64,000 nucleotides of DNA, taken from NCBI RefSeq assembly GCF_949987535.1, contig NC_080073.1:24672116-24736115 (forward strand), written 5' to 3'. Each line of letters starts with the position of its first letter. Position 1 is the first letter of the stretch. Positions 21,637 through 34,110 of this stretch are shown here, piece after piece. Below the pieces are notes generated by a model that was given only the letters and a program-made list of their open reading frames with translations, ran no database searches and was not told the origin of the DNA. The stretch is from Balaenoptera acutorostrata (lineage: Eukaryota; Chordata; Mammalia; Artiodactyla; Balaenopteridae). The position numbers and the translations under genes were made by a program.

Positions 21637-21924
21637 TTTTATCACAATTTTTAAGACGTTAAAAAATAAATCAGCCATAGTCCTACCCCACAGAGATTTC
21701 ACTGTTAATACTTGGGCACATTTTTCTTACTTTTTATATTGTTAACATGTTTCCTGATAGTCTTTCTTATTACTGAAGTTAAACTCCTGTAGTACAGTAA
21801 ATTCTACATCTACTTTCTTTGATTTAATGTTCTTTCATAAGTATTTTTTCCGTACCTTTGGAGCCTTTGCATCCATACTATCAACTACATAAGATTTTGT
21901 CCTAATCAGTCACATTCATTCAAG

Positions 21925-22030
21925 AGCGAGTGCCATTCATCCCATTCCTGGTTGCGCTGACTCGTCCGTTTCATTCACTCAGCTTGTAGTTCTTGAGCAC
22001 TCACTGTATGCCAGTCATTCTTCTGGGCCC
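21925..22030 (-). mobile_element. L2 LINE 3' end, antisense
   Basis: ttcattcactcagcttgtagttcttgagcactcactgtatgccagtcattcttctgggc follows antisense L2 3' terminus. Confidence 0.55.
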
Positions 22031-22270
22031 TCTGAGCCCAGAGGGTTTGACCACTCAAGTTTGACCAGCAGAGTCCCATCATCTGACCCATGCAAACTAG
22101 TTCTGTGGGGTGTATTTTGGGAGACACTGGGCTGGATGGTCTATGATTCTATCCCCTTCCTCTGGTCTGAAATTCTCTGATGCAGGTTGTTTAATTCTGA
22201 CACTTAGTTAAGTGCAGGTAACCTGCCCATGAACAAACTATTGTAAGCGTTTTCCAAAGTTTGCTCTCCT

Positions 22271-22408
22271 GGGACTTCCCTGGCTGTCCCGTGGTTAGGA
22301 CTCTGAGCTCTCACTGCCAAGGGCTAGGGTTCAATCCCTGGTCAGGGAACTAAAATCTGACAAGCTGCGCATTGTGGCCAACAAACAAACAGACAGGCAG
22401 ACAAAACA
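22271..22408 (+). mobile_element. CHR-1-type SINE
   Basis: gggacttccctggctgtcccgtggttaggactc head, ggttcaatccctggtcagggaac B-box region and caaacaaacag tail. Flanks aagtttgctctcct and aagttagctctcct are a 13/14 match target-site duplication (22257-22270; 22409-22422). Confidence 0.92.
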
Positions 22409-22422
22409 AAGTTAGCTCTCCT

Positions 22423-22945
22423 TCTTTTCTCTGTCAGTGGATAGATACTCAAGATGCTTTTGACCTCTCCTCAAAACTGATTTGTAATATAATGAACAAT
22501 TTGAAAGAGTTGTTAAAAAAAAAAAAAACCCACAAAACTCAAGTGCATCCCCTTACTAGAATTCTAATGAAGGAGGGTGAAGTCTCATTTTTTAAGAAGT
22601 AGAAGGACAAAGCTTGCACACAATAGTGGAGTCTTGGCGAATATGTATCTTTCCTACGTGTAAATGAATTCTCCCCAGAGTTTCTTTTCTTCTACTAAAA
22701 TGTATCCCACTCAAGATTAGAGAACCAACAGAAGAAAATGAAAATTTTCTTCCCCTAGGGACGGGGGAAAAATACTCATTTTTCACAAAAGCCTTAATGA
22801 AAGTAGTGGAAATGTTTTTTAGCGTTTTAAAATACTGGCAGAAACTAGGTTTGCTTCAGAAACAGTTTTCTTGGTTGACTTAGAAGTGGGATGGTGGAAT
22901 ATAAATAACTGGATGGACAAGCTCTTCGGGATCTTCTTGACTGTC
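22423..22945. other. Unique stretch
   Basis: Nothing recognised apart from an A run at 22516-22528. Confidence 0.5.
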
Positions 22946-23015
22946 TCCTCATTGTGTATAATGGTACCAGGCACATAGTAGGAACTTGATATACAGTTGA
23001 GTGAATGAATGGATT
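22946..23015 (+). mobile_element. L2 (or MIR) 3' fragment
   Basis: ataatggtaccaggcacatagtaggaacttgatatacagttgagtgaatgaatgg. Confidence 0.55.
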
Positions 23016-23640
23016 TTGAGAGGGTGGAACTTCTTTACACTAGGCTATGAATATTATCACCAAGGGAAAAAAGATATTTATTTTAACACGTGATCTCAGG
23101 AAAATGAGAGCATGATCATGACTCCTGTTTGTATTCTTATAAGTATCTAGCATTCGGACTCTGTGCAGATACCTTTGTAGACAGAAAGCAGATAGGATTC
23201 TTTTTCCCAGAGATCGACGACAAGATAGGGCTTATTTCACCCTACCTTCTATTTACCCCCTTCAAAAGCTAAATTTCGCATCTGTTTTCAGGCTTGTTTG
23301 TGGGCAGATGTTTCTGAGTTTGTTTACAAACATTTCCAAGACATATTGTCGATCAGCAGGTTTCCTCAATTAACAGCAGCTTCTTAAGTCTGTTTTCTGT
23401 ATTGGTTGTGTGACAAATGCTATAGGGTTTTGTAGATGCAGGGACAGAGAAGTTTACCGACTCAGCAGAATCCAGGTGAAGTCTGATAACGAATCTAGAC
23501 AGTTTGTGTAGAATGGAATTCATTAAAAGGGTGAGAACACAGGAGGCAGTTTGGTTGCAGGTCTTCGCTTGAATAAGGACATGGCCCCCTGCTGTGCACT
23601 TATCCTGCCAGGTCCCAGGCATTGCACACACACATTCACT
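23016..23640. other. Unique stretch
   Basis: No repeat or exon recognised; a 96-codon minus-strand ORF has no protein-like features. Confidence 0.5.
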
Positions 23641-23644
23641 CACA

Positions 23645-23815
23645 TGTGGTATTTTATGTCATCCTCTGAAGAGTTCTGGAAAAAAGACTGAACTTTCATT
23701 TCATGGATGAGGACAAAGTGGCTCAGAGACCATAGAATTTGCCAACGTTTGGACAAATTCCTGGTGCAGCCCCACGTCACATTCTGATGCGTCAGGGTTC
23801 AAAGCCCTTATTTGC
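23645..23815 (-). mobile_element. MIR SINE
   Basis: Antisense and diverged: gtcatcctctgaagag, ttcatggatgaggacaaagtggctcagagac, cctggtgcagccccacgtcac. Confidence 0.55.
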
Positions 23816-24099
23816 TCTCTATAGAAAAGGAATTATTGAATGAGAAACATGTTCTGGGATGTGTTGGATTTTTGTAAAAGGGAAAAAAAAATGCATGCAT
23901 TGTCTCAAAACATGAGCATAGGGATTCTGAGAATCATCTCTTAAAATTAAATGAGATTATGTAAAATGTTTGACCTGGTCCCTGATGCCCCATAAGTCAT
24001 GCCTGTTGTTGCTCTTGTTTTTGTTATTGACACATAACAACAGACGCCTTTGTAGACCAGCCTCTGTTGTTCTTGTACTTGATACGGTGGGTGTGGCTT

Positions 24100-24350
24100 T
24101 GAGAAATACAGGGGTTGGAGTCAGGCTCTCCAGGTTCAGATCTCAGCATCTTAATTTACTGGGTGGGTAACCTGTCGGCCAGCTCATTAAGCTCTCTAAG
24201 CATTGCTGTCTGTCCCTGTACAGTGGGGATGGTAATTGCACTAACCTCCTAGGATTCAGGCGAGGATTAAATATTAGGGTCAGGTACGAAATGTACCTTG
24301 TGCAATGCCTGGCACTCAGAAAATATTATTAGTGTTATTATCAGTCATTA
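24100..24350 (+). mobile_element. MIR SINE
   Basis: ggggttggagtcaggctctccaggttcagatctcag, acagtggggatggtaattgcac, aggcgaggattaaatat, tgcaatgcctggcactcagaaaatattattagtg. Confidence 0.85.
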
Positions 24351-24451
24351 GTGTCGTTGTCAGTTCGTGATCATAAAAACGTAAAAGGCACCCCCAGTGG
24401 AAGGTGATCCATGTTGTGTCCTGGCAGAAATGTGAATATGGGTTGCTGGTT

Positions 24452-24531
24452 TGGTGTGTGTGTGTATACACAGAGGTACGTGTGTGTATACACAGAGGTA
24501 CGTGTGTGTACACACAGAGGTACGTGTGTGT
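24452..24531. repeat. Short minisatellite, about 22 bp unit
   Basis: Just over three copies of a unit gtgtgtgtatacacagaggtac. Each unit contains the palindrome gtgtatacac (third copy gtgtacacac), so single strands can form hairpins. Confidence 0.9.
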
Positions 24532-25935
24532 ACTGAGTATACCTTCCTATCAGAGGCTTTGGTTAAACTAGCACAAGAAAACCATTATAAGTCTTCTTGG
24601 AGGCCATGGAGAGGATCATTGCTCTTTTCATTGTCAACCCGCGATTTAAACACTTTGGGACCGTAGTGAGAAGATGTGGCCTGAAGCCATTGGCACAAAG
24701 TGGAAAAGAAAACTGGAGAACTTTTGAAAGCACTCTTGTTTACCCTGAGTCTTTCTTTTTAAGTTAGAAAATTGTAAAGGAATACAGATTCTAATTTTAG
24801 GAGGCCTAATGAGGCTGGTTTCATAGGCTAATGGTATGCGTGGGTGGGTATGTGTTTTCAGTAATCCCTGAAGTAAAACTTTAGACCCCCCATCATCCCC
24901 TTCTGACCCATTTACCACAGGAAGCTGGAGTGATGCTGATGAAGTGGGATCTGATGACCTCACTTCCTTGTTTGAAACCTGTCCATTGGTTCTAATTTGA
25001 CATGACTTACCTGGGCCTTTGTGACCTGGCCCTGGCTACCTACTCACTGAAAGCCTTTATTTCCTGCTTTCAGCAGGGTTGGAAGGGCTGGCAGTGGGTG
25101 GGGGCAGTTGGTTGTGAGTGAGGAGTGGCTGAATCCCTTAATACCAGGCTTTCAGGCCCCACAGCTCATTGATGTCACTCACCTGGTGCTGTAGACATTT
25201 GCCACCTGTGAAGGAAGACACCCCTGGTGTCTGTAGGACAGGGATTTAGCTCCCTCTTGCTAGGTCCCCATAATACTCTCTGCTTATCTCTATTGGAACA
25301 CTTGGAGCAATATTATACCATTGTCTTGTGCCCCATAGGATTCTTAGTGACTACCATATTGTTGAGTTCTAATTCAAGGCATATTTGGTGAATGAATAAA
25401 TTAGTTCCAAAGAGTGACTTGTCCCTTACCTGAAGAAGTTGCTTTTATCATTAATTTTGAAGCCGACCTCTCTTTCTGTCTAGCTATTTGCCCGGGCAGC
25501 CAGCCATCCACTCATCCACCCATCCATCCATTTAAAAAGGCTTGAAGTAGACAATATTAACAATCAGTTCTGGCAGGTAGGAATATAGGTATTTGTAATA
25601 TTTGGTGAATGATGTTGTCTTTGAAATTAATAGTATTCTGTTAAATGGGAGCTCTGTTCTTGTCCCCTGGGGCTTTATTCATCTAGAAATAACCACTGGC
25701 AAATCCCAAATAGGTGTGTCTGCTGGTGTTTCTTGAAACTTTTCTTACGGGTTTGAGATCCAGTGACAGAGTGAAAGTCCTTTTGTAGCGAGACCCGTAG
25801 AAAACCACAGGAGAGTCGAATGATGGGAACAGAGAATGAGGGGTGGATAACCAACCATTTCCTCTCTGAATTCACTTTAACAAATATCTGTGTTATTCCT
25901 GAAAAGTCTGCGTTTAGGAGTTTTAGTTGTTGGAG
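24532..25935. other. Unique stretch
   Basis: No identified repeat beyond a short CATC-rich piece at 25505-25530. ORFs up to 105 codons lack domain features. Confidence 0.5.
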
Positions 25936-25939
25936 CATC

Positions 25940-26185
25940 TTAGGTAAGATAATGTGGCTTTGGAGGTAGAGTCTTTGGGTTTGGGCTGCAGCTCAGGTTG
26001 ACTCACTGGTGGGGTGACCCTGACCAGGCTGTCTATCTCCACGGGTGTCCATGAACTCTGACTATGGGGATAAACACGGCAGCCTCACAAGGACTTCCTC
26101 AGGATTTATTGACACGGTGCCTGTAACGTGATTGGCGTGGTGCCTGGCATGGTCTATATAAATTTAATGGATGGTGGCAGTTATT
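25940..26185 (+). mobile_element. MIR SINE
   Basis: tttggaggtagagtctttgggtttgggctgcagctcagg, ctggtggggtgaccctgaccagg, tatggggataaac, cctcacaaggacttcctcagg, gtgcctggcatgg. Confidence 0.75.
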
Positions 26186-28328
26186 CTTAAACTGTTTGTA
26201 TTGAAATGTCTAATTTCTTTAGTTTTAAATGAGAATTAGCGGAGGAGAGATCTTTAATTGTGGAGCTCCTTGGTCACCACATGTTGCCTTTCTTTTGGTC
26301 TTCAGTAGGCTGTTGATAATAATCACTATTGATTTGCTGCTCTGGGGCCTGGGGGTTGTATTTTTACACCAGCTTAGAGAGTTGCCGCTGATTCGGAATG
26401 ATCCATAGCAAGAGCTATGCATAATGAATTCAGTGCCGTCTGAGCATGAGTAGAGTCTTCAGGTTGCACTTGACCCTTTGACAACATGACTGATTATTCT
26501 GATTTATAATCTCCACATGATGCAGCAAGTCTACGGAATCCCACCGATTCCACTCAGTGGCCCCTGGGTTCCTGTCTTACATAACCTTAGGTGTCACTTC
26601 CAACGTTTATATTTTCTGTTGACCTCCTGTCTTTAAAAAAGTATACTTAAAGAAATGGGCCTTACCCACTTTTAAAACGAGAGACCAAAACAATACATAA
26701 ATTCTGCTTTTGTTTGCCTATTATTAGAACACTTGCAGACAGCAATCAATACAGTGAAATTGTAAACGAAGCAGTCTGCATGGCTCTCACACATTCATTT
26801 TCAAGGGAAAAATTAAATGCTAGAGATGTAACACAATTTTAATAGGGATCTGAAGAAATCTTTGGAGATTAAATTACATCCATTTTCTTTAAATGGATGT
26901 CATCCATCCATTTCTTTAAATTTAACTTTGTATCTCCTTCAGGAATAATTTATTTTTAAATGATTGAGAAAAATTTGGCTAGCTTTTTAAGTAACTTAAT
27001 CGTATGTACAGGATTATACATTCTTTAATATATAGAGAGAAACTCTCATGTGAATTATTATACAGTGGTTAGTAGGATAATTTTAGGGTTTGTTCTCTCG
27101 CTCACTCTCTCTTTTTCACTTGCTCAGTCTGTCTCTTTTTTCCAGAGCTGTTAATCCAGATATGATACTGGATTTAGGCCCCCTGGGAATTTCTGGTAAA
27201 TGCATAAATATATTTGGAGAGATTGGGTCTTTTTATTAAATTTTAGCAACTCTGCTTCCTTCAGGAATCTTCAAAGGTCATATATTTGAGTTGGGAACAG
27301 TCACCAAGGAGATTTCAGTGCTGCTTGCTGAAATAGAGATTTGACTAATGATAGTAAAGGTTATATAGATAAGACGGTGCATTTAACCTGCAAAGGAAAA
27401 CGAGTTGGCATCTCGCCAACTCATCCTCATTTGCTAAATCTCTTCTCCATGCCTTGATCTGTCAGCTCTGGGAAAAATGGACGTGGAGTCTGCACTCATT
27501 TTTGAAAGGATAAATGGAAGTGAGGAAGGGCCATTATGCCGATAGGTAGAGTAGATCGAAGTTTAAATCAGACCCAAGATGTGGAAAAGTAACAGTAGGG
27601 GTTAAGACTGGAACTTCTATGTTTTAGCAGGCCTGCATTGCCCTTCCCTGGGAGAGGATTCCTAACAACAATGGTGACATGGCCTCCTGCAAATGTTAAG
27701 GCTCTTCTTCCACTTCCTTCTTGGGTGTATCCATCTGACTCTCTGTCCTCCGAGCTTTTGGACTGAGCCAGCAGGGGAAGAAATAGTCCAGACTATGGGA
27801 GTGATTTATTTATGCTTTAATCTGCCATATAAAGCTACTTTGTTTCAAAATTAAGATGAAACACCCAAGGAAGATTTAAGCAGTCTTCCAATTACCACAT
27901 CTGCTACATCTGTCTCTATTAACCAGATGGTTTTTTGATAGAATGAATCTCATTGTAGGAGAGATGAATGAGTTTTTCCTTGTCTGGTTTGTCTCTTGGC
28001 GTGCAGTTGCCATCGACAGATGATCTTACAGCAGAGATGCCTGCTCTGGTGGGCGAAATCCAATCTGTTGTGATTTCCTTCCCTCAGTATAGTGTTTTGT
28101 GGTAATTTAAAGGTCAAAATTATGGAGATTTTATATACATTTTGGGGGGCTTTTCTTTAAAAAAAATTAGGTGCTTTTCCAACCCTGAGCCCACATAATC
28201 CGCAAGATCTGAGTAGATCGTTGCCCCTTGAAGGGGCATGAGTGCTCCAGTTTGTCACAGCCCTCACCATTCCCTCATGTTCTATACTCAGCTTATTTCT
28301 CTCATTTGAGTTTCTAATCAATGTATTC
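26186..28328. other. Repeat-poor unique block, possible conserved noncoding elements
   Basis: More than 2 kb without a recognised transposon, the longest such block in the middle of the window. AT-rich but complex sequence at 26690-26960 and 27230-27440, and 27800-28080, has the look of conserved noncoding DNA. A perfect 8 bp inverted repeat gagttggc-atctc-gccaactc lies at 27402-27422. Confidence 0.4.
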
Positions 28329-28345
28329 AAGGATCACTGAGTCAC

Positions 28346-28832
28346 CATAAAAAAGAATGAAGTAATGCCATTTGCAGCAGCATGGATGGACCTAGAGATG
28401 ATCATACTAAGGAAGCCAGACAGAGAATGACAAATATCATATGATATCGCTTATATGTGGAATCTAAAAAAATGATAGAAATGAACTTATTTACAAAACA
28501 GAAATAGACGCACAGACATAGAAAACAAACTTATGGTTACCAGAGGGGAAAAAGGGGGGAGGATAAATTAGGAGGTGGGGATTAACACATACAAACTACT
28601 GTATATAAAATAGATAACCAACAAGGACTTACTTTATAGCATAGGGGACTATACTCAATATTTTATACTAACCTAAAGGGAAAAGAATCTGAAAAAGAAA
28701 AAAATATATATATATACACACACACACACGTATGTATATATATGTATAACTGAATCACTGTGCTGTATACCTGAAACTAACATGATACTGTAAATCAACT
28801 GTACTTCAATAAAATGAAATTAAATTTAAATA
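28346..28832 (+). mobile_element. Short 5'-truncated L1
   Basis: 487 bp of L1 3' end (aaagaatgaagtaatgcc, gcatggatggacctagag, atatcgcttatatgtggaatc, ggttaccagaggggaaa, taaatcaactgtacttcaataaaatg) with AATAAA near the end. Perfect 17 bp target-site duplication aaggatcactgagtcac at 28329-28345 and 28833-28849. Confidence 0.96.
28703..28746. repeat. Compound (TA)n(CA)n(TATG)n microsatellite inside L1
   Basis: Runs of TA, AC and gtatgtatatatatgtat inside the L1 3' UTR. Confidence 0.85.
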
Positions 28833-28849
28833 AAGGATCACTGAGTCAC

Positions 28850-30685
28850 AGTTTTTTAGAACTTAGAGACACTTCTTATAGAGCCTGTACAGTCTAGCAC
28901 CTTCATTTAGTGGATGTGTAAACTCCAGGAAGTGGATCAGACCTGGGGGGATGGGGTAATGGATTAATTATGCTTAAACGTGATATACAGTCTGTGGCAA
29001 GATTTTTGCATGATTTCCTCATGGTAGTCAAAATGGAAAAACGTAAGTCTCAGAAGAGTTTTGAATGTTATACTGAAGAAATCCTCATTTTAAATCAATT
29101 TCACATTCTTGTTTTTAAGTCATCAGAAATAAAATGAATAATAGTTGTGTGATGGATGATATGAAAGCTTTAGCAGTCTGGTCTTCTTTTCCTGCTGTAA
29201 TATTGAGCTCCTTTAGAAGGCAGTAGAGAGCAACTTAGAGTTTGGGGCAGGGATACTGGTTTGGAATAATTCAGAAACCTTTTCTTCTCTCTGTCTTTCT
29301 TGCATGGCAAATTCTGGGAATGCAGAGAGTTCTTGGAGATGTGAGAAGAGGGATGAAAATTAGATTCTCTGCTAGGTGTTGTTTAGTAGCCTCCCTAGGA
29401 ATCAATCAAGTAAGAAGTGTGTATGTACAAAGTATTTGCAAGTTTTTGTGTCTTTTAAATCAGAGTGGCCAAATACCACCTGCGTGTGTGTTTTGTTTGA
29501 CTGGTGAGTGCCACAGAACTGGACTGTAATTCTAGCATACAGACAGTGAAAAGAAAGGCAGGAGCTTTTCATCTCTATATTCTGTTGTCTCAGATTTCTG
29601 GGCTTCATCTTTACGCCAAGATTGAATTCCTTTCATTCCTGAACAGGTTGGCAAGAGATATTTTGCTTAATTGATTTACATGGTTATTTTCTACTAGGAA
29701 GCAAAGTAATTTAAATGGGAAAAATTTCCACAACTTATAATAGAATTGTTTAATTGTGACATTTTATTATCATCTGAATATGATATCTGAACCCCAGATA
29801 ATCACTGATAACACTATTATATTTGGCCGTTTCTAAAATTTGAAGACTCATTCTGCCCTGTGCTTATAAACTTAGCAAGAATAGAGATTACACCTTACGT
29901 TCCAATTTTGGCGACTATCAACATTCAATGTTCATCTTAGTCCTTGATTCCTGGGGATAAATATGCACAGTTAGCTTATTGGCTGAGTTTTAAGAAGTAC
30001 CATTTACTATTTAAAGCACTAAAAATTGCTAATTTATGCATGATAATGTAAATTTCTTTATATGCTGCTAGAATTCAGTTTTAGCCAGACTGCAGCCAAA
30101 TTTTAAGATTGGCTGTGTGATGGTGTTTTTAGCTATAACATGGAAATTACTTGTATGTGTGTCTGACTTGGCAAACAAACTTCCTTATATTTCCTTTGGA
30201 GCTCTAACATTCTGAGGACAGATTTCCTCCAAGCGTATTTAGAAGTTTCACCTTTTCTTTATATGCTACTTGTTATATCACTGGGGTATGTGTTGAACAT
30301 TTAAAATGGACATTTAAATCACCTTCCAGGGAAAGTGGATGAAGTACCTGTTGTAGTTTGGTTACCCTTTGAGTTATCCAATCACTGCATTTGGGGGTGG
30401 GAAGTTATTTCCAGAGGTGATTTGATTTCATCCTGCTTCTTTGCAGAGGATATGGTAAAACTTGGTATGGAGATGACCATCTCTCTTATTAAGAACAAAC
30501 CCCAGAAAATCCAGGGAGGAGAGTTAGATAATAACTCATCCTCTTTTATAGCTCTGACCCATTTCAGCTTCCTACAATATTCAGGTTTTACAGGAAACAG
30601 AAGACATACTGTTGTTTTTCTTCTTTAATGGCCATGTGTTTATGGGGTTTTTCATACATCCTTCCAGTCTATGAAACACTTGTGG
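28850..30685. other. Unique AT-rich stretch
   Basis: No repeat or exon recognised. Short ORFs (95 and 97 codons) have no protein-like features. Confidence 0.5.
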
Positions 30686-30689
30686 CATA

Positions 30690-31270
30690 AACAACTGTCA
30701 TTGCCTACCCAGCACCTATCTCCCCCTTGTTCCTGCTAAGAGAACCCCAATTTTGTGTTTAGTCAGCACCATTACTTGGTCTCAGGCAAAGAAGGCGTGA
30801 CCCAGTCATCCTTGATGAATCATGATTGGTCTAAGCCAGTCTGGTCATCCCATTCTGCTTCAACAGTGATTGGTGTAGAATTGTGCATGTGACTTAACTC
30901 TGGCCAACAAGGCTTAAGGGGAAATGGGAGAGATTTCCTCCCTGAATAAAAATGACAGACACCCATGAAGATAAATCCTTTTGCCTCTGTCTCTCTTGCT
31001 TCCTGCTTTCAATGAGGATATGTTGCTTGGAAATATAGCAGCCATCTTGTAACAATGAGGTGACAGGTTTGAAGAAGAAAATTCACATGCTGAGGATGGT
31101 AAAATAAGAGAGAGCTGTGTCCTTGTCAGCATTGTTGAATAGCTGAATCACCCCCAGGGACCACCTCCCTCCAGATTTCTAGGCGAAAAATAAACTACTA
31201 ATTATTGAAGCCACTGTTATTTAAGGATTCTCTTATTTGCAGCCAAAAGCATTCCTAACTGATATACCAC
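30690..31270 (+). mobile_element. Probable endogenous-retrovirus LTR (ERVL-like), family unassigned
   Basis: Ends with the pattern aaataaactactaattattgaagccactgttatt...cttatttgcagccaaaagcattcctaactgatat, known from mammalian ERV LTR 3' ends, with upstream aatcatgattggtctaagccag and tgtgacttaactctggcc. A polyadenylation-type aataaa lies near the end. No viral coding sequence is seen; it appears to be a solo LTR. Confidence 0.5.
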
Positions 31271-32474
31271 CTAAAAGGCAACTTACGCAATGGAGATGTT
31301 CACCATTCGACTAGATGAAAAGACAGCAGTATATTTTGTCTCAATCTGCTTTTCTGTAAATATTATTTTCTTTTGGCCTGGAATGAAAGACAGATGTTGA
31401 GAAATGTAATTAGATTCTTGGTATATGTGGCCAAGTTTTAATTTTTAATGAACATGAGGTCCCAAAGTGTTTGGCAACAGAAAGAAAATAATCCAGCATT
31501 TCTTATTTAATTAAATCATCCTGTACTACTGTATAACTGAAGATCAGAGCTAGCAGGATTGCATTACATGGTGATTTTTGTGTTGCTGTCTTTTATTGCG
31601 AACCACTTGTTTTAAAATCTAGTCCAGTTTGCTCAGAATGCAGTACTGTATTTACAGTGGACTGACTCAGAGGTTGTCTCAGGAGACTCTGGTTACGGCT
31701 GCGTTCCTGGAACAGCTGAAAAGGTCAGGAGGTGGAGTTTACTTTCGTTAGTGATGGGAGCCTCAAAGATGGGTTCCCAGAGAGGACAGGCACAGGTCTG
31801 CTCAAGGAATCTCCTCTGCGTTAGATTCAGCATCATTTCTAAACCTGAATAGCTGGAGGTTACTGCACTTTGAAATTCAGGTAAAACCAGGTATGCAAGT
31901 GACCAAATAGAATATGCTGGGTTTTTATTACCTATTGTGCATAATGTTAGAATGTTAAAACACACTGATTGCTGTGATTTGAGCCAACCTCAAAGGCTAG
32001 CTAGGATTACTGAAAATTTTCAACTAGGAAATATTTTTCAATGAAGACATTTGTTTTCTGATACACAGATGTAAGCAACCTCAAAGTAGGCCAACAGTGT
32101 GATAGAAGTCTTTAGGTGGCCTGCAAAAAGGAGTAGATGAGCAGTTTGTAATGAGTGTGTTGGTTCTGTATAAATATATTCTGTATAGTTTGTTCTCTTC
32201 AGATTGAATACTGTCCTCCCTGCCATTGTTTGTTAATCACTAATTTGCCAAACAGAATTGGACAAAATTGGATAAAGCAGAATACAGATGCAGATTACCC
32301 AGGTCCAAATTTTTACAAAATCCCATTTAATAGGGTCAGAATTAATCAGGTTTTACTGTATGCTGTGTTTTTCTTTTTTAAATCTCAGGGGTTATTAAAC
32401 ATGGTAAGTTATCATTTTGTGAGGCAGTGTTATATGGGTATTGATTAAGAATCAAGGTAAAGACTTACTATTTT
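31271..32474. other. Unique stretch
   Basis: No repeat or exon recognised. Confidence 0.5.
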
Positions 32475-32488
32475 AAAAAATAATTGTC

Positions 32489-32784
32489 GGGCTTCCCTGG
32501 TGGCGCAGTGGTTGAGAATCTGCCTGCCAATGCAGGGGACACGGGTTCGAGCCCTGGTCTGGGAAGATCCCACATGCCGCGGAGCAACTGGGCCCGTGAG
32601 CCACAATTACTGAGCGTGCGCATCTGGAGCCTGTGCTCCGCAACAAGAGAGGCTGCGATAGTGATAGGCCCGCGCACCGCGATGAAGACTGGCCCCCGCT
32701 TGCCGCAACTAGAGGAAGCCCTCGCACAGAAACGAAGATCCAACACAGACAAATAAATAAATAAATAAATAAATAATAATTTAA
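32489..32784 (+). mobile_element. CHR-2 SINE with both Pol III boxes kept
   Basis: gggcttccctggtggcgcagtggttgagaatctgcc head. A box tggcgcagtgg (32501-32511) and B box ggttcgagccc (32544-32554) fit the tRNA-type internal promoter. AAATAAATAA tail. 14 bp target-site duplication aaaaaataattgtc at 32475-32488 and 32785-32798. Confidence 0.97.
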
Positions 32785-32953
32785 AAAAAATAATTGTCTT
32801 TGATACACACTTGGGTTCTACTAGAGGAATAATGCTTATGTAGTTAAAAAAAGTTTTATCCTCAAGTTCTTTTTTTTTTCTTTCGTTTAATATTCAAAAG
32901 AAGGTTGTTAAGAATAAATGATGCCCTAGACAAAATAATATGAAAGCAAATGT

Positions 32954-32984
32954 GTTTTGTTTTGTTTTGTTTTGTTTTGTTTTG
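32954..32984. repeat. (GTTTT)n microsatellite
   Basis: Six GTTTT units. Confidence 0.95.
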
Positions 32985-33219
32985 CATCGCTTCTTTGTGA
33001 TGACTGTATCTCCTCTGACAGTAGTGCAGTGTCCCTGTCTGACAGAACATCTGGTCCTTCTTAGCTGGGTGAATATCAGGTTTGACTCATCCCTCCAGGA
33101 TTTGGACTTTTAGGCCCTGAGGTTTGAGGAGGTAACCTACCATATTTAGGTGTGAATTACTGCTGCATTTCTTTAGCTTTTCCTACTGCTGTTTCCCACA
33201 TAGCGGCACCCGTTTTTAA

Positions 33220-33755
33220 CAACAGAGATCATGTCAGTGCCTTTTCCTGCTAAAAAGTGCTGAGTCACTTTCCTTAGATGAACATCCACATTCCTTACTA
33301 TGGTCCCACGTGATCCGTTCCCTCCCTGGGTCTCCAGGCTCATCTTTTGTCGCTTTCTCCCTCTTAGGAGGTGCTCCAACTGTGGTTGTTCTGTTTCTCT
33401 TCCCCACAAACTCATTTCTATCTCAAAGCATTTGCACGTGTCATTTGCCTGGTAGGGGAAATCTCTTTTCCCAGATCTTTGCTTGGCTGACTTAGTCTCA
33501 TGGTCACAGACTCCACTCCTGTGTCACCCCAGTCTTTCTATGTCACATCACCCAGGTTGATGGGTAACACTTAAAAGCATAACATAATTTCACATCTGAA
33601 TTTATTTTATATATCAACATTTCTATTGTCTGTCTTTCTTTCTGAGGATGGAAGTTCCATGTGGCCCCCTCTGTTTATTTCTAAGGATGATGGGATTCCC
33701 CAGTGCCTAGGGCACATAGTAGGCACTCATAAATACTCCTTGAATGAAGCAAAAG
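33220..33755 (+). mobile_element. L2 LINE 3' region
   Basis: Sense L2 order: cattccttactatggtcccacg, tctcaaagcatttgcacgtg, cccagatctttgcttggctgac, ttgtctgtctttctttctgaggatgg, cagtgcctagggcacatagtaggcactcataaatactccttgaatgaa. Confidence 0.8.
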
Positions 33756-34010
33756 GAAACAAACAAACAATGTACAAATACACCTGGAATATTTTAGAAG
33801 TAAAATGGCAGAATTAATTGAGGCCATCCAAATATATTCTTACTCTCTTCTCCCAGATCACATTCTGTCCTTTGTATCGTAAAATGTCCATGTCACTGGG
33901 AACTCCATCTGGAATAATTCCCCCTTTCTTTTTTATTTTTTAAAAAATCATTCAGAGGTAACTGAAATGCTTGTTGAAGCCCCTTCATCAGGTCACAAGT
34001 TAACTACTTA
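33756..34010. other. Unique stretch
   Basis: Nothing recognised. Confidence 0.5.
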
Positions 34011-34013
34011 GAG

Positions 34014-34110
34014 CAGCATTTCTCAAACTGTGTCCTATGCATTCTTAATCCTGATGAAACACCATTAAAATTCGAGTGCTGTCAAATAAGTTGGTGAGAT
34101 ACAGAAGTAT
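34014..34110. mobile_element. Possible hAT terminal fragment
   Basis: cagcatttctcaaactgtgtcc resembles a Charlie-type terminal repeat, and ttgagaagctgtg at 34482-34494 could be the other end. No matching 8 bp duplication was found. Confidence 0.3.
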
